Positions 41,429 to 48,510 of a stretch of DNA of 64,000 nucleotides are shown here, in pieces. The stretch is from CAG-791 sp963596015 (lineage in GTDB: Bacteria > Bacillota > Clostridia > Lachnospirales > Lachnospiraceae), in the NCBI GenBank assembly GCA_963596015.1, contig CAVBJS010000002.1, positions 34,878 through 98,877 of the forward strand, in the 5' to 3' direction. Numbering within the stretch: position 1 is the stretch's first letter; the number at the start of each line of letters is the position of its first letter. The notes under the pieces are model-generated. The model did no database searches and was not told where the DNA came from. It worked only from the letters and a program-made list of their open reading frames with translations. The translations under genes and the position numbers were made by a program.

Positions 41429-43315
41429 TTATAATTTCTCAGTACAAAAGAATTTCCAACGCAGCAAAAACGCGGAATTCACGATAACCAGCACAGAGCC
41501 GGCATTATGGACCAATGCCCCCACCACCGGATTTAAGGTTCCGGTAATGGCCAGAACAATAGCGATGAAATTCAGCGTCATGGAAAAAGCCATATTGCAT
41601 CGGATGGTGGTCATCATGCGCTTTGACAGGGCGACCAGGTGGGGTAATTCTTTTACTTCGTCATCTACCAGCGCAATATCCGCCGCGTCCACGGCAATGT
41701 CACTGCCGATGCCGCCCATGGCGATGCCCACATCTGCTTTTTTCAAAGCGGGGGCATCATTTATGCCATCTCCGATCATGCAGACTGTCCTGCCCTTCAT
41801 CTGATATTCTCCGATATACTTCAGCTTATCCTCCGGCAGGCAATTGGCCCGAACCTCTTTGATATGCAGCTTTGCAGCGATCGCTCCGGCTGCCTCCTCA
41901 TGGTCTCCGGTAAGCAGCACGGGCTGCACGCCTAAATGGTTCAAAGTCGCAATGGTTGCGGTACTTTCTTTGCGTAAAGTATCCGACAATGCAATAAATC
42001 CGACGAATACACTGTCTATGGCAATATAAATGACGGTACAGCCCTGCCCGATAAACGAATCCGCCTCTGCCATGGTGCCCATAGTAACACCGTGTTCCTC
42101 CAGCATGGCAGGATTACCTGCCAGAATACTTTTTCCCTCGATTAGGGCACATACGCCCCGGCCGGGGATCATCCGGAAGTTATCCGGTTCTGCCAACACC
42201 ATTCCTCTTTTTTTACATCCTTTTACCATGGCCTTTCCCAGGGGATGCTCGGAAAGCTGTTCCGCCGATGCTGCCAGGCGGTAGATCTCTTCTTTTTCAA
42301 ATTTCTCTGATACACCGACAACTTCTATCACTTCCGGGACGCCATAAGTCAACGTGCCTGTCTTGTCAAAAGCGATCACGTTCACCTTAGAGAGCCGCTC
42401 CAGTGCATCTCCCTGCCGCACCAGAAAACCGTGCTTAGTAGCGTTGCCGATCGCCGCCATGATGGCTGTCGGCGTCGCCAATACCAGCGCGCAGGGACAG
42501 AATACCACCAGGATCGTCACAGCCCTGATGATCTCTCCGGTCAACAGCCATGTCAGCACTGCGGCACTTAAGGCGATCACTACGATCCATGTGGCAAAAC
42601 GGTCGGCCACACCCACGATCTTGGCCTTACCGGCGTCTGCCGATCGCACCAGTCGGATCATGCGCTGGATGGAACTATCCTCTCCGACTTTGGTGGCCTC
42701 CATTTCAAAGGCACCGAATTGATTGACTGTGCCGCTGGATACCGTATCCCCTGCAGATTTGTCCACAGGCAGGGATTCACCGGTCATCACCGCCTGGTTG
42801 ATGGAGGTCTGGCCGGAAAGAATCACGCCGTCCACCGGCACACTCTCACCGGGAAGCACCCGGATATGATCGCCTACCTTTACCCCGTCAGCGGGAATGA
42901 TCTCTTCTTTTCCGTTTTTCAGTACACGGGCCGTTTGAGGCGTAAGATGCACCAGCTTTTCAATGCCGGCCCTGGCTCTGGCCACCGTAAGTTCTTCTAA
43001 AAGGCCGCCCAACTGCATGATAAAAGCCACCTCGCCGGCTGCAAAATCCTGCCCTATACAAATAGATGCGATCAAGGCCAAAGAAACCAGCACATCTGCC
43101 TTAATGTCAAATGCTGTGACAAGACCTATGACTGCCTCCATGATAATGGGGATCCCGCACAGGATGATGGCCACCCACGCCAGATCAAAGGGCAGGGGCT
43201 GAAAACGGAACAGACTTGCCATGACCGCAATACCGGAGATGACAAGCAGTGTGACATCCTTCTTGATGCCGCCCCACTCTAATAGTGCTTCTGCTTTTTC
43301 TACGAACTTTTTCAT
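41429..43315 (-). CDS. P1B heavy-metal-transporting ATPase
   Basis: 628 residues. Actuator TGESLPVDK, metal-site motif CPC at 273-275 (CPCALVLATP), phosphorylation motif DKTGTLT at about 317, nucleotide-binding SEHPLGKAM, hinge GDGINDAPALKKADVGIAMG. No N-terminal HMA metal-binding domain. The last membrane helix has HNAGSVLVIVNS, more like the zinc/cadmium/cobalt groups than the copper-type MxxSS, while the neighbouring CsoR argues for copper; the metal is therefore open. The ribosome-binding site GAGGGAG is close to the ATG. It is read from a promoter with a CsoR-like operator and a 220-base leader. Confidence 0.92.
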   Translation of the reverse strand: MKKFVEKAEALLEWGGIKKDVTLLVISGIAVMASLFRFQPLPFDLAWVAIILCGIPIIMEAVIGLVTAFDIKADVLVSLALIASICIGQDFAAGEVAFIMQLGGLLEELTVARARAGIEKLVHLTPQTARVLKNGKEEIIPADGVKVGDHIRVLPGESVPVDGVILSGQTSINQAVMTGESLPVDKSAGDTVSSGTVNQFGAFEMEATKVGEDSSIQRMIRLVRSADAGKAKIVGVADRFATWIVVIALSAAVLTWLLTGEIIRAVTILVVFCPCALVLATPTAIMAAIGNATKHGFLVRQGDALERLSKVNVIAFDKTGTLTYGVPEVIEVVGVSEKFEKEEIYRLAASAEQLSEHPLGKAMVKGCKKRGMVLAEPDNFRMIPGRGVCALIEGKSILAGNPAMLEEHGVTMGTMAEADSFIGQGCTVIYIAIDSVFVGFIALSDTLRKESTATIATLNHLGVQPVLLTGDHEEAAGAIAAKLHIKEVRANCLPEDKLKYIGEYQMKGRTVCMIGDGINDAPALKKADVGIAMGGIGSDIAVDAADIALVDDEVKELPHLVALSKRMMTTIRCNMAFSMTLNFIAIVLAITGTLNPVVGALVHNAGSVLVIVNSAFLLRWKFFCTEKL

Positions 43316-43536
43316 ACTCCCTCATTTCTGAGCAACTCATGCTGCGAAGAGACGACGAGAATTTCAGACTCTCGTCTGCCATCAGGGCTATTTGTTTCGC
43401 TCAGCAACAAATAGCTGTGTGAGCAAATACGAGTTCTGTCGTATTTTTTCACTCTCCTTATTATGCTGCTTCTTATTTCTGCTTCCTATTCTCAATCCCC
43501 TTCTTTCTATACCCCCACCGGTATCCCTTTGATTCG
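43316..43536 (-). other. Leader of the metal ATPase gene with three hairpins
   Basis: Between the promoter and the gene, three hairpins in a row: AAATACGA / TCGTATTT (about 43426-43448), GCTATTTGTT / AACAAATAGC (43387-43415) and GACGAGA / TCTCGTC (43354-43377). No coding frame. The block TCTGAGCAACTCATGCTGCGAAGAG next to the gene recurs, slightly changed, upstream of rsgA near 48426. Confidence 0.5.
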
Positions 43537-43565
43537 ATTATACGTATAGGGGTATAGGTTGTCAA
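43537..43565 (-). promoter_or_regulatory. Promoter with CsoR-like operator
   Basis: Consensus TTGACA (43560-43565), exact 17-base spacer, consensus TATAAT (43537-43542) on the minus strand. The spacer contains TATACCCCTATACGTATA, a C-run with AT flanks like known CsoR sites, so CsoR could block RNA polymerase until copper binds. Confidence 0.8.
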
Positions 43566-43568
43566 TGC

Positions 43569-43614
43569 AAAAAAAAGAAGGAATCAGCCAAATTTACGTC
43601 TGACTGATTCCTTC
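43569..43614 (-). terminator. Rho-independent terminator after csoR
   Basis: 11-bp stem GAAGGAATCAG / CTGATTCCTTC followed by TTTTTTTT on the minus strand. The T-run ends four bases before the -35 box of the metal ATPase promoter. Between csoR and the stem (43615-43755) lie loose AATATCRGAA repeats and no gene. Confidence 0.88.
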
Positions 43615-43755
43615 CTCATGAATTTCGGTATTATCGGTATCCTTCTGATGTTATCTCTATTATTCCGATATTACCTATGTTCTTCTGATATTATTTTTCC
43701 TCTTCCGATACCTTCTGCATTTACCACCAAACTCTATGCCTGTTTCAAGCCTCTT

Positions 43756-44031
43756 CTATTGCATATTGGCAAACCGCTCCACTGCCTTGGTAAAGTTCTC
43801 TATGGTCTTGTCTGCATCACCGTGCTCGATCCCATCCCGGACACAGTGCTTGATATGACCTTCTAAGACCACTTTTCCGCAGCCGTTCAGTGCGGATTTT
43901 GCCGCATTGATCAGCGACAGCATATCCTCACAGGGTATATCCTCATCCACCATGCGATCAATGGCCTGCACTTGCCCGATGATCTTTTTCAGTCTGCGGT
44001 GTAAATTATCTGCATCCATGCACTGTTTCAT
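43756..44031 (-). CDS. csoR: CsoR-family metal-sensing repressor
   Basis: 91 residues from ATG 44031 (GGAGG 8 bases upstream). The C-H-C copper site is intact: C34, H59 and C63 (DIPCEDML and LEGHIKHC), spaced as in characterised CsoR proteins. All-helical tetramer that releases DNA on Cu(I) binding. It is separated from the metal ATPase by its own terminator and by that gene's promoter, the probable target. Confidence 0.93.
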   Translation of the reverse strand: MKQCMDADNLHRRLKKIIGQVQAIDRMVDEDIPCEDMLSLINAAKSALNGCGKVVLEGHIKHCVRDGIEHGDADKTIENFTKAVERFANMQ

Positions 44032-44067
44032 TTTAATAACCTCCATACTTTAAGGAATATCGGCTCC

Positions 44068-44095
44068 CTATTTCCGATAGGCTATTTCCGATACG
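44068..44095 (-). repeat. Two 14-bp tandem repeats across the flavodiiron gene stop codon
   Basis: CTATTTCCGATAGG (44068-44081) and CTATTTCCGATACG (44082-44095). CTA at 44082-44084 is the stop codon TAG; the second copy repeats it downstream. Confidence 0.85.
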
Positions 44096-45251
44096 TCTCT
44101 GCCAATTCTCCGGCCAGTGCCTCTATCTGTGCCTGGGAGGTCTCGTTGATGGCGGACTTTATGGTCACTGTATTTTCACAGAAGGTGATGTCCTTGCTCT
44201 TTTCAAAGGATCTGCGGATCACATTGGCGGCGGTGGGAGCCCAGGAGCCGTTTTCGATGATGCCGATCCTTCTGTTTTGATAATCCCGCTCCGTCAGGTT
44301 GTGAATAAAGGTGCTCATGCAGGGGAATACATCGCCGCAATAGGTAAGGGAAGCCAGCACGATGGTATCGTAACGGAAGGCATCCTCCACGCACTCGGCC
44401 ATGTCTTCTCTGGCCAGGTCCACTGCCTCTGCCTTGGGAACCCCTGCTGCCTGCAGTGCCTGGCAAAGCTTCTCGGCCGCTTCCTTCGTATGGCCGTAAA
44501 CGGAGGCATAGAAAATGATGACCCCCTCATCCTCCGGCTGATAGGTGGACCAGGTATCGTACAGGTTTATATAATAGCCCAGATTTTCCGTCAAAACCGG
44601 ACCATGCAGGGGACAGATCAGCGCAATATCAAGAGTGGCCGCCTTTTTAAGCAGCATCTGCACCGGCTTGCCGTATTTTCCCACGATGCCGAAATAATAT
44701 CTTCTCGCCTCGCAGGCCCAGTCCTCTTCCTGATCCAGTGCGCCGAATTTGCCGAAGCCGTCTGCGGAGAACAGGATCTTATCTGCCGCATCATAGGTCA
44801 CCATAACCTCCGGCCAGTGCACCATAGGCGCCATGACGAAGGTCAGCTCATGGGTGCCCAGGGATAAGGTGCTCTTTTCCGCCACTTCCATTTTATTGGC
44901 TATGGTAAGCCCCGGGAAAAACTGCCCCATCATCTCAAAGATCTTTTTATTGGCTACAATGACCGTCCCCGGATACTTATTGATAAATATCTCCAGAGAG
45001 CCTGCGTGATCCGGCTCCATGTGCTGTACCACAAGATAATCCGGCGCTGCCTCTCCCAGGATCTCCTCTATATTGGCCAGCCACTCCCGGGCCTTGTGCA
45101 TATCCACCGCATCCATGATACAGGTCTTCTCATCTTTGATCAGATAAGAATTGTAAGACATTCCCTTAGGAACCACATACTGTCCCTCAAAGAGATCAAT
45201 ATCATGATCGTTGACACCGATATAATATACTTTTTCTGTAATATTCTGCAT
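44082..45251 (-). CDS. fprA: Flavodiiron protein (A-type flavoprotein)
   Basis: 389 residues. Metallo-beta-lactamase-like part with the diiron ligands in QHMEPDHAGSLE and MAPMVHWPEVM, then LICPLHGPVL, and a flavodoxin domain (FYASVYGHTKEAAEKL). It reduces oxygen to water (or NO to nitrous oxide) with electrons from rubredoxin, protecting strict anaerobes. AAAGGAAG precedes the ATG. It lies 50 bases before csoR in the same direction. Confidence 0.95.
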   Translation of the reverse strand: MQNITEKVYYIGVNDHDIDLFEGQYVVPKGMSYNSYLIKDEKTCIMDAVDMHKAREWLANIEEILGEAAPDYLVVQHMEPDHAGSLEIFINKYPGTVIVANKKIFEMMGQFFPGLTIANKMEVAEKSTLSLGTHELTFVMAPMVHWPEVMVTYDAADKILFSADGFGKFGALDQEEDWACEARRYYFGIVGKYGKPVQMLLKKAATLDIALICPLHGPVLTENLGYYINLYDTWSTYQPEDEGVIIFYASVYGHTKEAAEKLCQALQAAGVPKAEAVDLAREDMAECVEDAFRYDTIVLASLTYCGDVFPCMSTFIHNLTERDYQNRRIGIIENGSWAPTAANVIRRSFEKSKDITFCENTVTIKSAINETSQAQIEALAGELAETYRK

Positions 45252-45796
45252 GCTCTTCCTTTCTTTACCATTTTTTTTAAAATGCAGGGACCTTCTCCCT
45301 TAATGACTCCTGTTACTTTTATCATTATCGTATGGAAAATAAGGGAAGGCAAGAATTTTCCGTCTTTCTTCCCACAATGTTGCGCTGCAGCTTACAGATC
45401 AAACGCCGGCAGGCAGCAGGACGGTGAAGTGCGAACTGTAATGCTACACGTATTTTTTTACAAACATCTGTATCTGTCCATAGAACGTCTGCAAAAGAAC
45501 GTGCTATAATGTACCCGCTACGGCTCTGATCTTATCATTTTCTTAACGATTCACTTACTACTTCTGTGCTATAGCGCATAGAACGTTCTATGGTATATGG
45601 TATATTTCAGGACTTATGCTATCGTATATCCCATGATTTGTTCATGGTAATCCCCATTCCCCGGATGCTATGCTCCGGCGGAATCCCAATGTTTGACTGC
45701 AGCAATTTCCGCTACTGTCTGTACGGACGCACCTGCCGGTTTGGCCGGTATCTGCGCATGCCGGCAGCCGGCTTTGTCTGCAAAATGAGGAGTTTT
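45252..45796 (+). promoter_or_regulatory. Upstream region and leader of the pyrophosphatase gene
   Basis: Extended -10 box TGCTATAAT (TATAAT at 45505-45510) with a poor -35. Half-sites ATAGAACG (45479) and GAACGTGCTATA surround it, and a perfect palindrome CATAGAACGTTCTATG lies at 45576-45591, 65 bases downstream. The leader also has GC hairpins (CCGGATGCTATGCTCCGG near 45661; CCGGTTTGGCCGG near 45739). No known riboswitch recognised. A fragment near 45403 (AAACGCCGGCAG) faintly resembles the structured-repeat arms. The longer open frame in this leader is not supported by a ribosome-binding site. Confidence 0.5.
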
Positions 45797-47500
45797 ATGT
45801 CATCTGTAACATCTGAAAAAAACAACAAAGAGAAAAAGACCATCGTCATCGGTCACCGGAATCCGGATACGGATTCTATCTGTTCCGCCATCTGCTATGC
45901 CCGCTACAAGCACAGCCGCACCGGAGAGGAGTATGTCCCCTGCCGGGCCGGGCATCTTAATCCGGAGACCAAATTCGTCCTGTCCTATTTTAAGGCAGAG
46001 ACACCCCTGTATCTGAAAAGTGTAAAAACCCAGGTCAGAGACATCGACATCCGGGAGACTAAGGGCGTAAACCACAACATTTCCCTGAAAAAAGCATGGA
46101 ATCTCATGCAGGAGGCCAATGTAGTCACCCTGCCGGTCATTACGGAAGAGCATGTACTGGAAGGATTGATCACCGTAGGTGATATCACCAAGTCCTACAT
46201 GAATATCTATGACAGCAGTATCCTGTCCAAGGCCCGCACCAGCTATGCCAACATCATCGACACCCTGGAAGGCACCCTTGTGGTGGGAAGCCGGAATGCC
46301 TTCTTCAAAAAGGGAAAAGTACTCATCGCTGCCGCCAACCCGGACCTTATGGAGCAATATATCGATAAGAACGATCTGGTCATTCTGGGAAACCGCTATG
46401 AATCCCAGCTCTGCGCCATCGAGATGGATGCAGGCTGTATCATCGTATGCGAAGGCGCCGCCGTATCCCTTACCATCCGGAAGTTGGCCGAGGAGCACGG
46501 CTGTACCGTCATTACCACCCCCTATGATACCTATACGGTGGCCCGGCTTATCAACCAGAGTATGCCTATCCGCTTCTTTATGAAGACCAAGGATCTGATC
46601 ACCTTTGATCTGGAAGACAATGTAGACGACATCCGGGAGATCATGGCCAGCAAGCGCCACCGGGATTTCCCCATTCTGGACAAGGACGGCCGCTACAAGG
46701 GCATGATCTCCCGCCGGAATCTGTTAGGCGCCAGAGGCAAGAACGTGATCCTGGTAGATCATAATGAGCGCAACCAGGCGGTGGACGGCATCGAAAATGC
46801 CAACCTGACCGAGATCATCGATCACCACAAGCTGGGAACCGTAGAAACCATGACACCGGTATTCTTCCGCAACCAGCCTCTTGGCTGCACCGCCACCATC
46901 ATCACCCAAATGTATCAGGAAGCAGGCATGGAGCCTGACAAGCAGACCGCCGGTCTTTTGCTCTCCGCCATTATTTCCGATACCCTGCTTTTCCGCTCTC
47001 CCACCTGCACACCGATAGACAAGACTTGCGCCCTTTATCTGGCAAAGGTATCCGGCGAGGATCCGGATCAGCTGGCCATCAAGATGTTTGCTGCCGGCAG
47101 CAAGTTAAAGGATAAGAGCGACGCTGAGATCTTCTATCAGGACTTTAAGCGCTTTAATGTGGGAAAGATCTCCTTCGGCATCAGCCAGATCACCTCTTTA
47201 AATGCGGCAGAATTAAGTGAGCTCAAGGATCGGATGCTGCCCTACATGGAGCAGGCACTGGAGACGGAAAAGATGGACATGCTCTTTTTCATGCTCACCA
47301 ATATTCTGACGGAATCCACCACCCTTTTGTGTAAGGGAAGCGGCTCTGAGAGCGCCGTGCTGACCGCCTTCTCCCTGCCCGGCTCCGAGATCAATACCGA
47401 CCACGATACCCTGGGGGATGATGTGGTGGAGCTGCCCGGCGTGGTATCCCGTAAAAAGCAGCTGGTCCCCAATCTGATGCTGGCGATCGAACAGGCCTAA
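45797..47500 (+). CDS. ppaC: Manganese-dependent inorganic pyrophosphatase with CBS and DRTGG domains
   Basis: 567 residues from ATG 45797 (GAGGAG 4 bases upstream). Split DHH catalytic part: GHRNPDTDSICSAICYA near the start, later VDHNERNQAV, IIDHHKLG, AIISDTLLFRSPT, and the end domain with SRKKQLVPNL. Between them two CBS motifs (WNLMQEANVVTLPVI; REIMASKRHRDFPIL) and a DRTGG domain bind adenine nucleotides. It splits pyrophosphate and is regulated by AMP/ATP or diadenosine polyphosphates in this class. One of the few + strand genes, convergent with rsgA, 20 bases apart. Confidence 0.95.
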   Translation: MSSVTSEKNNKEKKTIVIGHRNPDTDSICSAICYARYKHSRTGEEYVPCRAGHLNPETKFVLSYFKAETPLYLKSVKTQVRDIDIRETKGVNHNISLKKAWNLMQEANVVTLPVITEEHVLEGLITVGDITKSYMNIYDSSILSKARTSYANIIDTLEGTLVVGSRNAFFKKGKVLIAAANPDLMEQYIDKNDLVILGNRYESQLCAIEMDAGCIIVCEGAAVSLTIRKLAEEHGCTVITTPYDTYTVARLINQSMPIRFFMKTKDLITFDLEDNVDDIREIMASKRHRDFPILDKDGRYKGMISRRNLLGARGKNVILVDHNERNQAVDGIENANLTEIIDHHKLGTVETMTPVFFRNQPLGCTATIITQMYQEAGMEPDKQTAGLLLSAIISDTLLFRSPTCTPIDKTCALYLAKVSGEDPDQLAIKMFAAGSKLKDKSDAEIFYQDFKRFNVGKISFGISQITSLNAAELSELKDRMLPYMEQALETEKMDMLFFMLTNILTESTTLLCKGSGSESAVLTAFSLPGSEINTDHDTLGDDVVELPGVVSRKKQLVPNLMLAIEQA

Positions 47501-47519
47501 GAGTGTCTGTCCCGTGATC

Positions 47520-48413
47520 CTACCGGTATACCGGCTTCTGGTTCTTTAATTCCTCATACAGGTCGCTGTAATTCTGATAGCGGATCCGGCTGATCTTGCC
47601 TTCCTGTACCGCTGCCTTTACGGCGCAGGAAGGCTCTTTTTGGTGCATGCAGCCCTGGAAACGGCACTGTCCTGCATATTCCTCAAATTCCGGATAATAC
47701 CGACACAGCTCCTGGGCCTTCATATCGGTGAGGAACAGGGAAGTAAAGCCCGGCGTATCCACCACGTAAGTATCCTTCTGCCCTGTCACGGTGATCAGCT
47801 CCACCTGCCTGGTGGTGTTCTTGCCCCGAGCGATCTTACGGCTCAGCTCGCCTGTCTCCCGCCTCTGATCGCCGCACAGCGCGTTGATCAACGTGGACTT
47901 ACCTACGCCGCTGGGTCCTGTCAAAACCGTGGTCTTTCCCTCTAAAGCAAGCCTTAGTTCCTGCATGCCCTCCTCTTCTCTGGCGCTGATAAAAAAGACC
48001 TGACAGCCGCAGCTTTCATAGATGTCCCGCAGGGTCTGTTTTTCCTCCTCCGAGGCCATGTCCTGCTTATTAAAGCAAAGGATCGCCGGCAGATCTTTCT
48101 GCTGCATGGTGATCAGAAAGCGGTCCAACATGTTGTAGCTGGGATCCGGGTGGGTGATAGCAAAGACCAGCAGTGCCTGGTCCGCATTGGCCACATTGGG
48201 ACGGACTAACTGATTGCGTCTGGGCAGGATGGCGGATACATTGCCCTCTTTGGGATCACTGTTTTCATCCACCACGTCCATTTCCACGTCATCCCCCACC
48301 AAAGGCTTGATCTTCAAGGCGCGAAAGACGCCTTTAGCCTTGCAGCGATAGATACCCTGCGGTGTATTTACCTCATAAAAGCCTGCTATGCTTTTGATAA
48401 TCTTACCTTTCAC
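47520..48413 (-). CDS. rsgA: Ribosome small-subunit GTPase RsgA
   Basis: 297 residues. OB fold, then a circularly permuted GTPase with the order G4 (FNKQDM), G1 (GPSGVGKSTLINAL), G3 (DTPGFTSL), and a C-terminal zinc site (CRFQGCMHQKEPSC). It checks late 30S assembly. The start is GTG with GAGGGAAGC upstream. It is the last gene of the priA-rsgA block; its stop region is a CCGGTATACCGG palindrome. Its leader has the TCTGAGCAGCTACGCTGCGAAGAG block also seen before the metal ATPase. Confidence 0.95.
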   Translation of the reverse strand: MKGKIIKSIAGFYEVNTPQGIYRCKAKGVFRALKIKPLVGDDVEMDVVDENSDPKEGNVSAILPRRNQLVRPNVANADQALLVFAITHPDPSYNMLDRFLITMQQKDLPAILCFNKQDMASEEEKQTLRDIYESCGCQVFFISAREEEGMQELRLALEGKTTVLTGPSGVGKSTLINALCGDQRRETGELSRKIARGKNTTRQVELITVTGQKDTYVVDTPGFTSLFLTDMKAQELCRYYPEFEEYAGQCRFQGCMHQKEPSCAVKAAVQEGKISRIRYQNYSDLYEELKNQKPVYR

Positions 48414-48454
48414 GCTTCCCTCTTTTCTGAGCAGCTACGCTGCGAAGAGCTTAT

Positions 48455-48483
48455 AGAAAACGAGCCGCACCACGGTGCGGCTC
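48455..48483 (-). terminator. Terminator or attenuator between prkC and rsgA
   Basis: GAGCCGCAC / GTGCGGCTC stem with a 4-base loop, followed by GTTTTC on the minus strand, 28 bases after the prkC stop. The prkC end itself shows a weak CGGAGAAAT repeat across the stop codon. Confidence 0.75.
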
Positions 48484-48510
48484 TTCCTTTATCATTTCTC
48501 CGTAAATCAG

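Noticed and set aside
45576..45591. LexA/SOS box
   Set aside because: The palindrome has GAACGTTC without the four-base gap of the Gram-positive SOS box.
45512..45796. Fluoride (crcB) riboswitch in front of the pyrophosphatase, a known target of that class
   Set aside because: The conserved core was looked for and not seen; the leader has GC hairpins but no match.
45590..45796. Longer N-terminus of the pyrophosphatase (69 extra residues)
   Set aside because: Cys/Arg/Tyr-rich, unlike the family; GAGGAG lies directly before ATG 45797.
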